Positions 44,164-54,224 are shown, counted from the first letter of the stretch. The stretch is DNA of 64,000 nt from Comamonas sp. SCN 65-56 (GCF_001724135.1 NZ_MEDS01000021.1:1-64000), one strand, 5' to 3'. Numbers and translations: made by a program. Notes: generated by a model not told the origin, from the sequence alone.

Positions 44164-44897
44164 GGGGTAACGACCTTCCATACCTTGGCCGCTGGCGCAG
44201 GCGGCGGGGGCGGCGGGGGCGGCAGGTAGAGCGCGGCATCCGCGCGTTCGATGTAGTACAGATCGGCCGAGCCTGCGAGATAGCGGTCGCCATTTTGCAG
44301 CGTCGTGGTCACAAGCACTTCGGTGCGCGTCGGCCCACCGGCCGCTGCCCCCTGCGTGTGGTAGCGCGCAAGATCGGCCACCAACCCCAGCCCCACCCCG
44401 ATGCCGGTCGCGGCGCCCGGCAGCAGGGTGCGGCTGGCGTAGTGCGTCTGCCAGTCGTAAATCACACCAACGCCAGCACCCAGCGTCGTCACCGGCAGGG
44501 CCAATGGAGAGTTCACGAAATCCTGAGCCTCGTGCTGAACCACCTGGGTTTCCACGCGCAGTTGCACCTGCGTCGCAACCGCGGAGAGGGTCACCCCATG
44601 ATCGAGCAAGTGCACGCGCAGCAGCTTGACGAAGCCCTGATTGAAACTTGACGGATCGTCCGCCACCAGTTGGATCGGGTATTCGCCTGCGGGCCAGTCG
44701 GCAATCTTGTGCGCCACGCGCGCCGCTACGTCCTCGGCCAGCACCTCCCAGTGGTGCACCGCCCGGGCCTTCTTCTGGCCGGTGGCGGGGTAGTTGTCAG
44801 CGCGTGGCACGTCGAGCGTGGAGCAGCCACCCAGCAGCACCCCCGCCATCAAGGCCACGACAGTTGCTGAGTGCGCACGGCGGAACATGCCCAACAT
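44160..44897 (-). CDS. lipoprotein of unknown function, partner of FlgO
   Basis: About 245 residues from the ATG at 44895-44897 (or 44888), with a lipoprotein signal ending LLGGC. The much longer open frame upstream is not used. The mature part includes AARVAHKIADWPAGEYPIQL, a hydrophobic glycine-rich centre (GAATGIGVGLGLVADLARY) and a run of eight prolines near the C-terminus. I do not recognise a family. The overlap with flgO suggests a joint outer-membrane role. Confidence 0.7.
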   Translation of the reverse strand: MLGMFRRAHSATVVALMAGVLLGGCSTLDVPRADNYPATGQKKARAVHHWEVLAEDVAARVAHKIADWPAGEYPIQLVADDPSSFNQGFVKLLRVHLLDHGVTLSAVATQVQLRVETQVVQHEAQDFVNSPLALPVTTLGAGVGVIYDWQTHYASRTLLPGAATGIGVGLGLVADLARYHTQGAAAGGPTRTEVLVTTTLQNGDRYLAGSADLYYIERADAALYLPPPPPPPPAPAAKVWKVVTP

Positions 44898-45028
44898 GAT
44901 AGGAGCGCCGCTCACGCACAATCGTCCCAATACCGCCGGATTTCCCGCCCTGAACAGACATTTGCCGGGTTGGCTTGGCACGCACTTGCCGCCAGAATCC
45001 GCACTCACTCCCAACCTGCCATCACACC

Positions 45029-46267
45029 ATGCATCCGACATCTTCAACCTGCCGTATCGCCTCCCTGCTTGCCTTGAGCGCTGCGCTGGTCGGGTGCAGC
45101 GGGAGCACGACGGACAATCCGCCGGCGCCCGGCCCCGCTCCGGCACCGCCGCCGGCGGGCGTCGTCAGTCTGCACTTTCTGAACAACGCCAGCGCCAACG
45201 TGTACGACCAAGGCTCGAACACCAACCCGCTGTCGGTGCAAGTCAGCAAGGATGGCAGGATCGCCGACGATGTCACCATCACGTTCTCCGCCAGCCCGGG
45301 AACAGTCAGCCCGGTATCCACGCTGCCCCGCGGCGGCGTGGCTTCGACCACGCTGAGCGTGCCCGCCGCGGCACCGACAGGCGCAATGTCCATCACGGCC
45401 AGCGCCAGCGCCACCAACACCGTGTTCGTCCCGTTTCCCGCCTACGTACGCCCGCGCCCCGAACCGCTGCAGGTGCTGGTGCCCGCCTACTTCAGCGCGA
45501 GCACCGATACGGCGACCTGGACAGCGCTCACCAACAGCGCCCAGAGCTATCCAGACGTGCACATCAACGTCGTCGTGAAACCCGACAATGCCACCAACGG
45601 CATCATTCCAACGGGCGCTTACACGCCGGATACCGGACTGGTTTCGGCCATCGATGCGCTCAAGGCCGCGAATGCCCATGTCAAGGTGTTGGGCTACGTC
45701 GCGACGGCCGGCGGCTCCAGCGGCGCCATCTCGCTGGCCGATGTGCAGACGACGATCAGTCAGTACGCCACGGGCTACGGCGCAAAGCTGGACGGTTTCT
45801 ACCTGGATGGCATGGCCACCGACCTCGGCCACATGACCTCGTTTTACCAACCCTTGGTCACGCACATCGCAGCCACCACGGGCATGGGCACCACACCGCC
45901 GTTGGTCGTAGGCAATCCAGCCAGCTACCCCGTCAAGGACTACGCCGCCATTGCCGGCGTGCTCGTGACCTTCAACGGCTCGGCCGCCGATTACCAGAAT
46001 GCAGACCCGCAGAACGCCAATGCGGCGTGGATCTATGGCGGCAAGAACACCGCCCAGGCCACGCAGGTGCATACCGCAGCCACCTGCTCCGCCATGCAGG
46101 CAGCCGTTGCCCGCGCGAACTCGCCGCGCATGAACACCGGCTGGATCTTCGTCACCGATCAGACCGTCGGCGCCCCATGGACCACGCTGCCTGACACCGT
46201 CTACTGGAAGTCCTTCCTGGGAACCGTGGACGCGATCAACAAGGGCAACCCGCTGCCAGCCTGCTGA
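45029..46267 (+). CDS. spherulation-specific family 4 (spherulin-4-like) lipoprotein
   Basis: 412-residue lipoprotein with lipobox ALVGC (Cys23). A short proline-rich linker and an Ig-like segment (VTITFSASPGTVSPVSTLPR) precede a TIM-barrel-like domain: LQVLVPAYFSASTDTATWTA, VHINVVVKPDN, and GYVATAGGSSGAISLADV, then KLDGFYLDGMATDL. This order matches spherulin-4 proteins and the related glycoside hydrolases acting on galactosaminogalactan-like polymers. The FYLDGM stretch holds the likely catalytic Asp. The ATG at 45029 is chosen because it opens the signal peptide. It is divergent from the FlgO partner gene. The substrate here is unknown. Confidence 0.72.
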   Translation: MHPTSSTCRIASLLALSAALVGCSGSTTDNPPAPGPAPAPPPAGVVSLHFLNNASANVYDQGSNTNPLSVQVSKDGRIADDVTITFSASPGTVSPVSTLPRGGVASTTLSVPAAAPTGAMSITASASATNTVFVPFPAYVRPRPEPLQVLVPAYFSASTDTATWTALTNSAQSYPDVHINVVVKPDNATNGIIPTGAYTPDTGLVSAIDALKAANAHVKVLGYVATAGGSSGAISLADVQTTISQYATGYGAKLDGFYLDGMATDLGHMTSFYQPLVTHIAATTGMGTTPPLVVGNPASYPVKDYAAIAGVLVTFNGSAADYQNADPQNANAAWIYGGKNTAQATQVHTAATCSAMQAAVARANSPRMNTGWIFVTDQTVGAPWTTLPDTVYWKSFLGTVDAINKGNPLPAC

Positions 46268-46402
46268 TGCATGGTGCCAACGCCACGTCCTCCAGCGGCT
46301 TGGCCGGCGCCTTGACAATTCAGAGACACACCATGCCGGCTCTGCTGCAACAATGCGCGCTGCTGTGCCGCGGTGGCGCAGCGCACCAAAAAAGGAAAGC
46401 GC

Positions 46403-46741
46403 ATGGCTGGCAAATTCGAACTCAAGAAATCCAAGAACGACAAATTCCACTTCAACCTGCTCGCGGGCAACGGTCAGATCATTCTGACCAGCGAGATGTA
46501 CGAGGCCAAGGCCAGCGCGCTCAATGGCATTGAATCGGTGAAGAAGAACGGCGGTGACGCCGCACGCTACGAAAAGCTCACGGGCAAGGACGGTTCGCCC
46601 TATTTCGTGCTCAAGGCCACCAACGGCCAGGTGATAGGGCAAAGCCAGATGTATTCGGGCGAGGCCGCGCGCGACAACGGCATTCAGTCGTGCATCACCA
46701 ACGCACCCGGCGCCAGCACCACCGACTTGAGCGCCGCCTGA
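46403..46741 (+). CDS. YegP family protein (DUF1508, two repeats)
   Basis: 112-residue cytoplasmic protein made of two DUF1508 repeats: KFELKKSKNDKFHFNLLAGN with GQIILTSEMYEAKASALNGI, then YFVLKATNGQVIGQSQMYSG with EAARDNGIQSC. The ATG at 46403 follows AAAGGAAAG. The fold is known from the family; the biochemical role is not. Confidence 0.88.
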   Translation: MAGKFELKKSKNDKFHFNLLAGNGQIILTSEMYEAKASALNGIESVKKNGGDAARYEKLTGKDGSPYFVLKATNGQVIGQSQMYSGEAARDNGIQSCITNAPGASTTDLSAA

Positions 46742-46768
46742 CAGCGGCAGGCGCGGCCCGTCCGCGCC

Positions 46769-49615
46769 TCAACCGGTATTGCGCAAGCCCGCCGCGATGC
46801 CGTTGATGCACAGCTGAATGCCGATACGCACCCGGTCATTGCCGGGCTCGGCGCGCCAGCGGCGAATGAGCTCGACCTGCAAATGGTGCAACGGGTCGAT
46901 ATAGGGAAAGCGGTGCTGGATCGAGCGTGCCAGCGCGCTGTTGTGCGCCAGGCGTGCCTTGTCGCCGGTGATGCGGCTGAGCGCATCCATGGTGCGCTGC
47001 CATTCCTGCTCGATGGCGGCAAACACCTGTTTTCTCAGGCGCGCATCGACCACCAGCTCGCTGTAGCGCTTGGCCAGCGCCAGATCGCTCTTGGCCAGCA
47101 CCATGTCCATGTTGGACAGCAACGTGGAAAAGAACGGCCACTGCCTGTGCATCCTGCGCAGCAATGCCCAGCGCGCCTTTTCGTCCTTGCCGGGCATGGA
47201 CACGAACGCCTGCACTGCGGAGCCAAAGCCGTACCAGCCCGGCAGCGTGAGCCGGCACTGACCCCAGCTGAAGCCCCAGGGGATGGCGCGCAGATCCTCG
47301 ATGCGCTGGCCGGCCTTGCGCGAGGCCGGGCGCGAGCCGATGTTGAGCTCGGCGATCTCGCGGATCGGCGTGGCACTGAAAAAATAATCGCTAAAGCCCG
47401 GCGTGTCGTAGACCAGCGCACGGTAGGCAGCCATGCTGGCGTTCGACAATTCCTGCGCGGCAGCAAGAAACACCGCGGTGGCGGGCTTGGTGGGCTGCAG
47501 CAGCGTGGCCTCCAGCGTGGCGGCGACCAGGGTTTCCAGGTTGCGCCGGCCGATCTCGGGGTTGGCATATTTGGAGGCAATGACCTCGCCCTGCTCCGTC
47601 AGCCGGATCTGCCCGCGCACCGTGCCCGGCGGCTGCGCCAGGATGGCCTGGTAGCTCGGGCCGCCGCCGCGCCCCACAGTACCGCCACGCCCGTGGAACA
47701 TGCGCATGCGGATGGTGGCGCCCGGCAGTTGCGCGTTGAGCTCGTCAAACAGCTCCACCAGCGCGATTTCGGCGCGGTACAGCTCCCAGTTGCTGGTGAA
47801 GATGCCGCCGTCCTTGTTGCTGTCGCTGTAGCCGAGCATGATGTCCTGCTCGCCGCCAGTCGCCTGCATCAGGCGTGCAATCCCGGGGATGGCGTAATAC
47901 GCCCGCATGATGGGGGCGGCGTTGCGCAGATCGGTGATGGTCTCGAACAGCGGGGAGACGATGAGGTCGGCGCGGCACTCGGCATCCAGCGTGCCGCGCA
48001 TCAGCCCGGTTTCCTTTTGCAGCAGCAGCACTTCAAGCAGGTCGCTGACGGTTTCGGTGTGGCTGATGATGTAGTGGCGAATCGCCTGCAGGCCATAGCG
48101 GCGGCGCAGTTCGAGCGCCGCCTCGAAGATCGCCAGCTCGCCCTGCGCATGCGTGCTGTAGCTGGCGCCGACCACGCGCAGCGGCCGCGCATCGCACAGC
48201 AGACGCACCAGCAGCTGCTGGCGCTGCGCCTCGCCCAGGGCGGTGTAATCGGGCTCGATGCGCGCCACGGCCAGCAGTTCGGCAATCACGCGCTCATGCT
48301 GGTCCGAGCTTTGGCGCAGATCGACGGTGGCCAGGTGAAAACCGAACACCTCGACCGCACGGATCAGCGGATGCAGGCGCTGCGCGGTTTGCGTGGCGCC
48401 CTTGTGCGAAGCGAGCGAGGCCTGCACGGCGCGCAGGTCCGCCAGCAAGGCATCGGCACTGGCGTAGGCATCAAGCCGCGCCACGGGGCGTGGTGCCGCG
48501 GCCGCACCAGTGAGGTCCTCGCAGGTGGCGGCCAGCCGCGCATAGATGCCGCTGAGCGCCCGGCGATAGGGTTCATCACTGCGGTGAACGCTATTGTCCT
48601 GGGAGCAATCAGCGAGCGCTGCGACGGCGCTGGAGACCTCTACCAGTCCTGAAGAAAGCGACAACTCCCGGCCCAGCGCATGCACCTCGCCCAGATGGTG
48701 GCGCAGCGCCACCTCGGCCTGGCGGCGCAGCGCCAGCCTGAGTGTCTCGGCGGTCACGTTGGGGTTGCCGTCGCGGTCACCCCCTATCCACTGGCCCATG
48801 CGCAGAAAGCTGGCGATGGGCTCGCCACCGGCCAGCGCCAGTTCCAGATCGACGTAGATCTTGGGAATCTCGGCGAGAAAGGTGGATTCGTAATAGGAGA
48901 GCGCGTTCTCTATCTCATCGGCCACCGTGAGCCGCGAAACGCGCAGCAGCCGCGTCTGCCAGACTTGGGCGATGCGTGCGCGTAGCCCCGCCTCGTTGGC
49001 CGCCAGCTCGCGCGGGCTGAGCAGATCGCGCGCGCTGTTGAACATGCGGGCGCGTGACTGGATGGCGTCGCGCTCGGTCAGCAGCCGCGCGATTTCACGC
49101 TCGGCATCCAGGATGCTCTTGCGTTGTACCTCGGTCGGGTGTGCCGTGAGCACCGGCACCACGTAGCTGGCGGCCAGCGTCTGCGCCACCGCCCCCGGCG
49201 CGATGCCGGCCCAGCGCAGGCGCGAGAGCGCGACATCGATGCTGCCCTCCTGGCTGCTGCCGGCACGCTCGTGCACCTCGCGGCGGCGGATGTGGTGGCG
49301 GTCTTCCGCCAGATTGGCCAGGTGGCTGAAATAGGTGAAGGCACGGATCACGCGCACCGTCTGGTCGCCAGTGAGCGACTTCAGTAGCTTCTTGAGCGCG
49401 CGATCCGCTCCTTGGTCATCATCACGGCGAAACGCGACCGAGAGCTGGCGGATCTGCTCGACCAGCGCAAAGGTCTGCTCGCCCTCCTGCTCGCGGATCA
49501 CGTCGCCGAGGATGCGACCAAGCAGACGGATGTCCTGCATCAACGGTGCATCCTTGTCGCTGCGCCGCGCAAGCGATGAATGGGCAGGGGCGGAAGGGCT
49601 GGCGTTATCGGTCAT
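46769..49615 (-). CDS. ppc: phosphoenolpyruvate carboxylase
   Basis: Anaplerotic enzyme making oxaloacetate from PEP and bicarbonate. It has 948 residues, slightly longer than the Escherichia coli enzyme. Diagnostic motifs are [16 protein letters not shown] (catalytic His), [40 protein letters not shown] (catalytic loop) and [12 protein letters not shown], with the C-terminal [10 protein letters not shown] that closes the active site. It is divergent from hemC, a usual betaproteobacterial arrangement, with an inverted repeat in the shared promoter region. Confidence 0.97.
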   Translation of the reverse strand: MTDNASPSAPAHSSLARRSDKDAPLMQDIRLLGRILGDVIREQEGEQTFALVEQIRQLSVAFRRDDDQGADRALKKLLKSLTGDQTVRVIRAFTYFSHLANLAEDRHHIRRREVHERAGSSQEGSIDVALSRLRWAGIAPGAVAQTLAASYVVPVLTAHPTEVQRKSILDAEREIARLLTERDAIQSRARMFNSARDLLSPRELAANEAGLRARIAQVWQTRLLRVSRLTVADEIENALSYYESTFLAEIPKIYVDLELALAGGEPIASFLRMGQWIGGDRDGNPNVTAETLRLALRRQAEVALRHHLGEVHALGRELSLSSGLVEVSSAVAALADCSQDNSVHRSDEPYRRALSGIYARLAATCEDLTGAAAAPRPVARLDAYASADALLADLRAVQASLASHKGATQTAQRLHPLIRAVEVFGFHLATVDLRQSSDQHERVIAELLAVARIEPDYTALGEAQRQQLLVRLLCDARPLRVVGASYSTHAQGELAIFEAALELRRRYGLQAIRHYIISHTETVSDLLEVLLLQKETGLMRGTLDAECRADLIVSPLFETITDLRNAAPIMRAYYAIPGIARLMQATGGEQDIMLGYSDSNKDGGIFTSNWELYRAEIALVELFDELNAQLPGATIRMRMFHGRGGTVGRGGGPSYQAILAQPPGTVRGQIRLTEQGEVIASKYANPEIGRRNLETLVAATLEATLLQPTKPATAVFLAAAQELSNASMAAYRALVYDTPGFSDYFFSATPIREIAELNIGSRPASRKAGQRIEDLRAIPWGFSWGQCRLTLPGWYGFGSAVQAFVSMPGKDEKARWALLRRMHRQWPFFSTLLSNMDMVLAKSDLALAKRYSELVVDARLRKQVFAAIEQEWQRTMDALSRITGDKARLAHNSALARSIQHRFPYIDPLHHLQVELIRRWRAEPGNDRVRIGIQLCINGIAAGLRNTG

Positions 49616-49641
49616 GCTCGGCTCGCAAAAAAGTCATGCGG

Positions 49642-49658
49642 ATGTTGCATCGCAACAT
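49642..49658. promoter_or_regulatory. inverted repeat in the ppc/hemC divergent region
   Basis: ATGTTGC at 49642-49648 and GCAACAT at 49652-49658 form a perfect 7-bp inverted repeat around a three-base centre, in the 82 bases between the ppc and hemC starts. Such spacing suits a dimeric repressor or activator; no regulator gene is adjacent. Confidence 0.45.
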
Positions 49659-49697
49659 GCGCCGCAGTGTAGCGCCCGCTTGCGCCACAATCGCCCC

Positions 49698-50636
49698 ATG
49701 AGCACTGCACGCGTCAACCCACCCTCGATCACCATCGCCACGCGCGAGAGCCAGCTTGCGCTGTGGCAGGCCAGACATGTGCAATCCATTCTGCAGGCGC
49801 GCGGCCACCAGGTGCAGCTGCTGGGCATGACCACACGCGGTGACCAGATTCTCGATCGCGCGCTCTCCAAGGTCGGCGGCAAGGGCTTGTTCATCAAGGA
49901 GCTGGAGGTGGCGCTGAAGGAAGGCCGCGCCGATATCGCCGTGCATTCGCTCAAGGATGTGCCGATGCAATTGCCCGAGGACTTTGCGCTCGCCTGCGTG
50001 ATGCAGCGCGAAGACCCGCGCGATGCCTTCGTCTCGCCGCACTACGCGCGGCTGGAGGATTTGCCGCAGGGCGCGGTGGTCGGCACCTCCAGCCTGCGCC
50101 GCCAGGTGCTGCTGCATGCGCTGCGCCCTGATTTGACAATCGAGCCGCTGCGCGGCAACGTCAACACGCGGCTGCGCAAGCTCGACGAAGGGCAGTACGC
50201 CGCCATAGTGCTGGCGGCGGCCGGCCTCAAGCGCCTGGGGCTGGCCGAGCGCATCCGCACCACCTTCGAGCCAGCGCAGATGCTGCCCGCCGCCGGGCAA
50301 GGCGCGCTGGCGATCGAGGTGCGCAGCGACCGGCAGGATTTGCTGGCGGCGCTCGCCCCGCTGGCCGATCACTCCACCTGGCTCACGGTGACTGCTGAAC
50401 GCGCCGTAAGCCGCGCGATGGGCGGCAGCTGCTCGATGCCGCTGGCGGCGCATGGCCAGTGGCAGGGAGGCCACCTGCAGCTGGCGGCCGTCTGGGGCGA
50501 TCTGGAGGGCGGCACGCCGCTGGTGCGCGCGCAGGGTGAAGCCACGATCAGCACACTGGAGCAGGCCGACGCGATCGGCCTGCGCGTGGCAGCCGCGCTG
50601 CGGGCCGCCGGCGCGCGTGCCGAGCCACACGCCTGA
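49698..50636 (+). CDS. hemC: hydroxymethylbilane synthase
   Basis: Porphobilinogen deaminase of haem synthesis, 312 residues from the ATG at 49698. Signatures are [17 protein letters not shown], the substrate-binding [39 protein letters not shown] and [14 protein letters not shown], and the dipyrromethane cofactor Cys245 in [13 protein letters not shown]. The long open frame upstream is antisense to ppc. hemD follows directly after one base. Confidence 0.97.
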   Translation: MSTARVNPPSITIATRESQLALWQARHVQSILQARGHQVQLLGMTTRGDQILDRALSKVGGKGLFIKELEVALKEGRADIAVHSLKDVPMQLPEDFALACVMQREDPRDAFVSPHYARLEDLPQGAVVGTSSLRRQVLLHALRPDLTIEPLRGNVNTRLRKLDEGQYAAIVLAAAGLKRLGLAERIRTTFEPAQMLPAAGQGALAIEVRSDRQDLLAALAPLADHSTWLTVTAERAVSRAMGGSCSMPLAAHGQWQGGHLQLAAVWGDLEGGTPLVRAQGEATISTLEQADAIGLRVAAALRAAGARAEPHA

Positions 50637-50637
50637 C

Positions 50638-51453
50638 ATGGCCGCACCGCGCCGCGTCATCGTCACCCGCGCCGCCGAGGCCGCCGGGCCTTGGGTCGGC
50701 GCACTGCAGCAGACCGGCCTGGCGGCCACCGCCCTGCCCTTGATCGAAATCGCCCCCGTCACCAGCGCCCCCCTGCAGGACGCACTGCAGCAGGCGCGGG
50801 AGCACTGGGACGAGTACCGCGCGGTGATGTATGTCAGTGGCAATGCTGTCATTCATTTTTTTGATGAAAATTCGACTTTTGCGCTTGCTGGAAAAGCGCA
50901 GACAGCTATCACAATAAGAGCATGGGCACCCGGCCCGAACACGGTGCGTGCGCTGCTCGCCTGTGGGCTGGCGCCCGATCGCGTGGATGGGCCTGCACCG
51001 AACGCCGCGCAACTGGATTCCGAAGCACTGTGGGATCAGGTGGCGGCGCAGATCCGTCCGGGCGACCGCGTGCTGATCGTGCGCGGCAGCGACGCCCCGG
51101 CCGCACCCGAGGGCCACGGGCGCCACTGGCTGGCCGAGCGCATCGTCGCGGCCGGCGCGGCGGTGCAGTTCGTTGCCGCCTACGAGCGCCGTGCGCCACG
51201 CTGGAGTGCCGAGCAGGAAACGCTCGCCCGCAGCGCGGCCACCGATGGCTCGCTGTGGCTGTTTGCCAGCAGCCAGGCCGTGCGCCACCTGCGCCAATGG
51301 CTGCCGGATCAGGATTGGCGGCAGGCCCGGGCGTTGGCTACCCACCCGCGCATCGCCAAGGCCGCGCAGGCGGCCGGCTTTGGCCGGGTGGACACCTGCC
51401 TGCCCACGCTGGCCTCGGTGCTGGCGTCGATAGAATCCCTCCATGAGCACTGA
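50638..51453 (+). CDS. hemD: uroporphyrinogen-III synthase
   Basis: Closes and inverts ring D of hydroxymethylbilane. It has 271 residues from the ATG at 50638. The family is poorly conserved, but VIVTRAAEAAGPWVGAL, YVSGNAVIHFF, AWAPGPNTVRALL and LFASSQAVRHLRQWL fit the two Rossmann-like lobes. A palindromic repeat copy (50856-50916) is read in frame as residues about 73-93 (ENSTFALAGKAQTAITIRAW), just after the conserved SGNAV strand. The gene overlaps hemX by 11 bases. Confidence 0.92.
   Translation: MAAPRRVIVTRAAEAAGPWVGALQQTGLAATALPLIEIAPVTSAPLQDALQQAREHWDEYRAVMYVSGNAVIHFFDENSTFALAGKAQTAITIRAWAPGPNTVRALLACGLAPDRVDGPAPNAAQLDSEALWDQVAAQIRPGDRVLIVRGSDAPAAPEGHGRHWLAERIVAAGAAVQFVAAYERRAPRWSAEQETLARSAATDGSLWLFASSQAVRHLRQWLPDQDWRQARALATHPRIAKAAQAAGFGRVDTCLPTLASVLASIESLHEH
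50856..50916 (+). repeat. palindromic repeat copy inside hemD
   Basis: TTTTGATGAAAATTCGACTT is followed by the hairpin GCGCTT-gctgga-AAAGCGC and AGACAGCTATCACAATAAG. It matches the copy at 34766 closely (in inverted orientation) and is in frame in hemD. Confidence 0.75.
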
Positions 51454-52507
51454 AGCTGTTCCACCACCGGCCCAGGCGGCAGTTGCGCCCGCGGCGGCCA
51501 CCGGCGCCAGCCATCTGCTGACTTGGGTGCTGGCCATCGTCGCACTCGCAGCGCTGGTCTCCTCGGCCATGCTGTGGCAGCGCCTGTCCAACATCCAGGA
51601 GCAGCTCGCGCGCCAAAGCGCCGATGCCGGCAGCCAGGCCACCGAGGCGCGCACGCTGGCGCGCGAGGCGCAGGACGTAGCGCGCGACACCAGCGCGCGC
51701 ATGAGCGTGATGGAAAGCCGCGTCGCCGAAGTCGCGCTGCAGCGCAGCCAGCTGGAGGAGCTCACCCAAAGCCTGTCGCGCTCGCGCGACGAAAACCTGA
51801 TTGCCGATGTCGAGGCCAGCATCCGCCTGGCCCAACAGCAGGCCCAGCTCACCGGCAGCCTGCAGCCGCTGACCATGGCCTTGCAAAACGCCCACCAGCG
51901 CATGGAACGCGCCGCCCAACCGCGCCTGGCCCCGGTGCTCGGCGCGCTGGAGCAAGATCAGGAAAAGCTTCAGCGCTCCAGCGTGACGGATACCGCCGGC
52001 CTGCTTGGCCGCCTCGATGATCTGGCCGCCCAGGTCGACGAACTGCCGCTGGCCAATGCGGTGGCGCAGGCGCCGGACATGCGCGCGCCGCGCCACAACG
52101 CCGGCCAGCCGGTCAGCGACACCGCCAACGAGCCCGCCTGGCAAGCCGCGCTGCACCGGGTCTGGGAGGGCGTGCGCGACCAGGCACTCGGACTGCTGCG
52201 TGTGAGCCGCATCGACCGGCCCGACGCCGTGCTGCTGGCGCCGGATCAGGCGTACTTCCTGCGCCAGAACCTCAAACTGCAGCTGGCCAACGCGCGCCTG
52301 AGCGTGCTCGCGCGGCGCATGGAGACGGCGCGCAGCGAGCTGGCGGCGGCACAACGCTCTTTTTTGCGCTATTTCAATACGGAATCGCGCCGCACGCAGG
52401 CCGCGCTGGCGGCGCTGCAACAACTGCAAGGCAGCCTGCGCCAGACGGAAATTCCGCCACTGACGGCGACTTTTTCCGCGCTCGCGACTGCTGCGGCCGG
52501 GCGCTGA
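51443..52507 (+). CDS. hemX: HemX family protein
   Basis: 354-residue inner-membrane protein found in hem operons, annotated in many genomes as a putative uroporphyrinogen-III C-methyltransferase although it lacks the methyltransferase fold. One N-terminal membrane segment (HLLTWVLAIVALAALVSSAM) is followed by a long coiled-coil periplasmic part (RLSNIQEQLARQSADAGSQA, VEASIRLAQQQAQLTGSLQP) and a C-terminal domain (LAPDQAYFLRQNLKLQLANA). The role in haem synthesis is by context. It overlaps hemD. Confidence 0.9.
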   Translation: MSTEAVPPPAQAAVAPAAATGASHLLTWVLAIVALAALVSSAMLWQRLSNIQEQLARQSADAGSQATEARTLAREAQDVARDTSARMSVMESRVAEVALQRSQLEELTQSLSRSRDENLIADVEASIRLAQQQAQLTGSLQPLTMALQNAHQRMERAAQPRLAPVLGALEQDQEKLQRSSVTDTAGLLGRLDDLAAQVDELPLANAVAQAPDMRAPRHNAGQPVSDTANEPAWQAALHRVWEGVRDQALGLLRVSRIDRPDAVLLAPDQAYFLRQNLKLQLANARLSVLARRMETARSELAAAQRSFLRYFNTESRRTQAALAALQQLQGSLRQTEIPPLTATFSALATAAAGR

Positions 52508-52528
52508 GCCGCAAAGAAGCACACCCGC

Positions 52529-53794
52529 ATGCGCGCCGCCCTCTGGTTCCTGGCCCTCTTTGGCGCTGCCGTGGCAATCGCCCTGTTCGCGGGCAACAAC
52601 CAGGGCACGATCACCGTGTTCTGGCCGCCGTGGCGCATCGATCTTGCGCTCAACCTGGTGCTGGTGCTGCTGTTTGCCGGCGCGGTGCTGCTGTACGCGG
52701 CGCTGCACGGCCTGTCCGCGCTGCGCGAGCTGCCGCGCCAGGCGCAGCGATGGCGCCTGCAGCAAAAGGAACGTGCCATGCACGGCGCCATGCTGGACGC
52801 CACCGCGCAGCTGCTCGGCGGCCGCTTTCTGCGCGCGCGCAAGGCCGCGCTGACAGCGATCGAACAGGAGCAGGCCTTGTCCGGCAATGGCAAAGGCCTG
52901 CCGCATGGCAGCCAGCTGCGCACCCTCGCGCATGTGGTCGCGGCCGAAAGTTCGCACGCGCTGCAGGACCGCAGCGGCCGAACGGAGCATCTGGCGCTGG
53001 CGCTGGAAACCCTGGACAAGGACGGCGGTAGCGGCGCCGCGGAACTGCGCGAAGGCGTGCAGTTGCGCGCGGCCAGCTGGGCACTGGAAGAGCGCGATGC
53101 CACCGGCGCACTCGAGCGCCTGGCCGCACTGCCGCAAGGCGCAGCGCGCAGAACGCTGGCGCTGCGCACCCGCCTGAAGGCGGCTCGCCTGGCCGGGCGC
53201 TCGCGCGAATCGCTGGAGACCGCGCGCCTGCTGGCCAAGCACCGTGCCTTCTCGCCAGCCGTGGCGAGCACGCTGGTGCGCACCCTCGCCATCGCGCTGC
53301 TCGATGAAACGCGCGATGAAGCCCAGGCAAAGGCCGCCTGGCAGGCACTGGAGCCAGCCGAACGCGCGATGCCGGACGTGGCCGCCCACGCGGCGCAGCA
53401 CCTGATGCGCATGGGCGGCAGCAGCGCACAGGCCCGCCAGTGGCTGCTCCCGGCCTGGGAACAGCACGAAGAACTGGAACCGGCCCAGCTGCGCCATCTG
53501 GCCCTGGCGCTGGAAAGCTGCATGGAGGGCATAGACACCGAATGGCTGGCCCGCATCGAAGCCGCCCAGCGCGCCCGCCCGCAGGAACCCCACCTGGCCT
53601 ACATCGCGGCCGTCGCCTGCATGCGCCTGTCCCTGTGGGGCAAGGCCGAGCAACTGCTGCAAAGCGCCACCCAAGCCCTGGGCGACGACCCGCAGCTGCT
53701 GGCACGCGCCTGGCGCCACCTGGGCGAGCTGGCAGAGCAGCGCGGTGATGCCACGGCCGCCAGCGCTGCCTGGAAGCGCGCGGCGCTGACCTGA
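52529..53794 (+). CDS. hemY: HemY family protein
   Basis: 421-residue inner-membrane protein with two N-terminal membrane segments (ALWFLALFGAAVAIALFAGN and the region around LNLVLVLLFAGAVLLYAAL) and a TPR-rich C-terminal part (WLARIEAAQRARPQEPHLAY, then LLQSATQALGDDPQLLARAW). It is the usual partner of HemX. It differs from the protoporphyrinogen oxidase also called HemY in Gram-positive bacteria. It follows hemX by 21 bases. Confidence 0.92.
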   Translation: MRAALWFLALFGAAVAIALFAGNNQGTITVFWPPWRIDLALNLVLVLLFAGAVLLYAALHGLSALRELPRQAQRWRLQQKERAMHGAMLDATAQLLGGRFLRARKAALTAIEQEQALSGNGKGLPHGSQLRTLAHVVAAESSHALQDRSGRTEHLALALETLDKDGGSGAAELREGVQLRAASWALEERDATGALERLAALPQGAARRTLALRTRLKAARLAGRSRESLETARLLAKHRAFSPAVASTLVRTLAIALLDETRDEAQAKAAWQALEPAERAMPDVAAHAAQHLMRMGGSSAQARQWLLPAWEQHEELEPAQLRHLALALESCMEGIDTEWLARIEAAQRARPQEPHLAYIAAVACMRLSLWGKAEQLLQSATQALGDDPQLLARAWRHLGELAEQRGDATAASAAWKRAALT

Positions 53795-53888
53795 ATACCC
53801 CTGACGGGCTTACCCATTGGGCGCTTGTGGCTTGCGCGCCACGCCCTAAAATTGACGCATTGAACCGCTATTTCCTGCCTGAGCTGCC

Positions 53889-54218
53889 ATGACCCACGTC
53901 GTTTCCGACAACTGCATCAAGTGCAAATACACCGATTGCGTGGACGTCTGTCCCGTTGACTGCTTTGTCGAAGGCCCGAACATGCTGGTCATCAACCCGG
54001 ACGAATGCATCGATTGCGCCGTCTGCGTGCCCGAATGCCCGGCCAACGCCATCTTTGCCGAAGAAGACGTGCCCGCCGACGAGCAGCACTTCATTGCGCT
54101 CAATGCCGAGCTCTGGCATGCACCCGGCTGGAAGACCCTGACCAAGCGCAAGGGCGCGTTGCCCGACGCCGATCAATGGAACGGCGTGCCCAACAAGCTG
54201 GAACACCTCAAGCGCTGA
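53889..54218 (+). CDS. fdxA: 7Fe ferredoxin FdxA
   Basis: 109-residue electron carrier with one 3Fe-4S and one 4Fe-4S cluster. The cysteines are arranged as [17 protein letters not shown] near the start (C9, C12, C17, C21, C25) and [17 protein letters not shown] (C40, C43, C46, C50). The conserved C-terminal tail with [17 protein letters not shown] is typical of FdxA. It stands alone before the convergent large outer-membrane gene. Confidence 0.96.
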   Translation: MTHVVSDNCIKCKYTDCVDVCPVDCFVEGPNMLVINPDECIDCAVCVPECPANAIFAEEDVPADEQHFIALNAELWHAPGWKTLTKRKGALPDADQWNGVPNKLEHLKR

Positions 54219-54224
54219 AGGCGT

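Noticed and set aside
45044-46642. Minus-strand open frame of 532 codons opposite the spherulin-like gene
   Set aside because: Glycine- and arginine-rich antisense translation without signal or domain; the plus strand has a lipobox and family motifs.
51338-53719. Minus-strand open frame of 793 codons opposite hemX and hemY
   Set aside because: Antisense to two conserved hem operon genes in their usual order; no motif in the translation.
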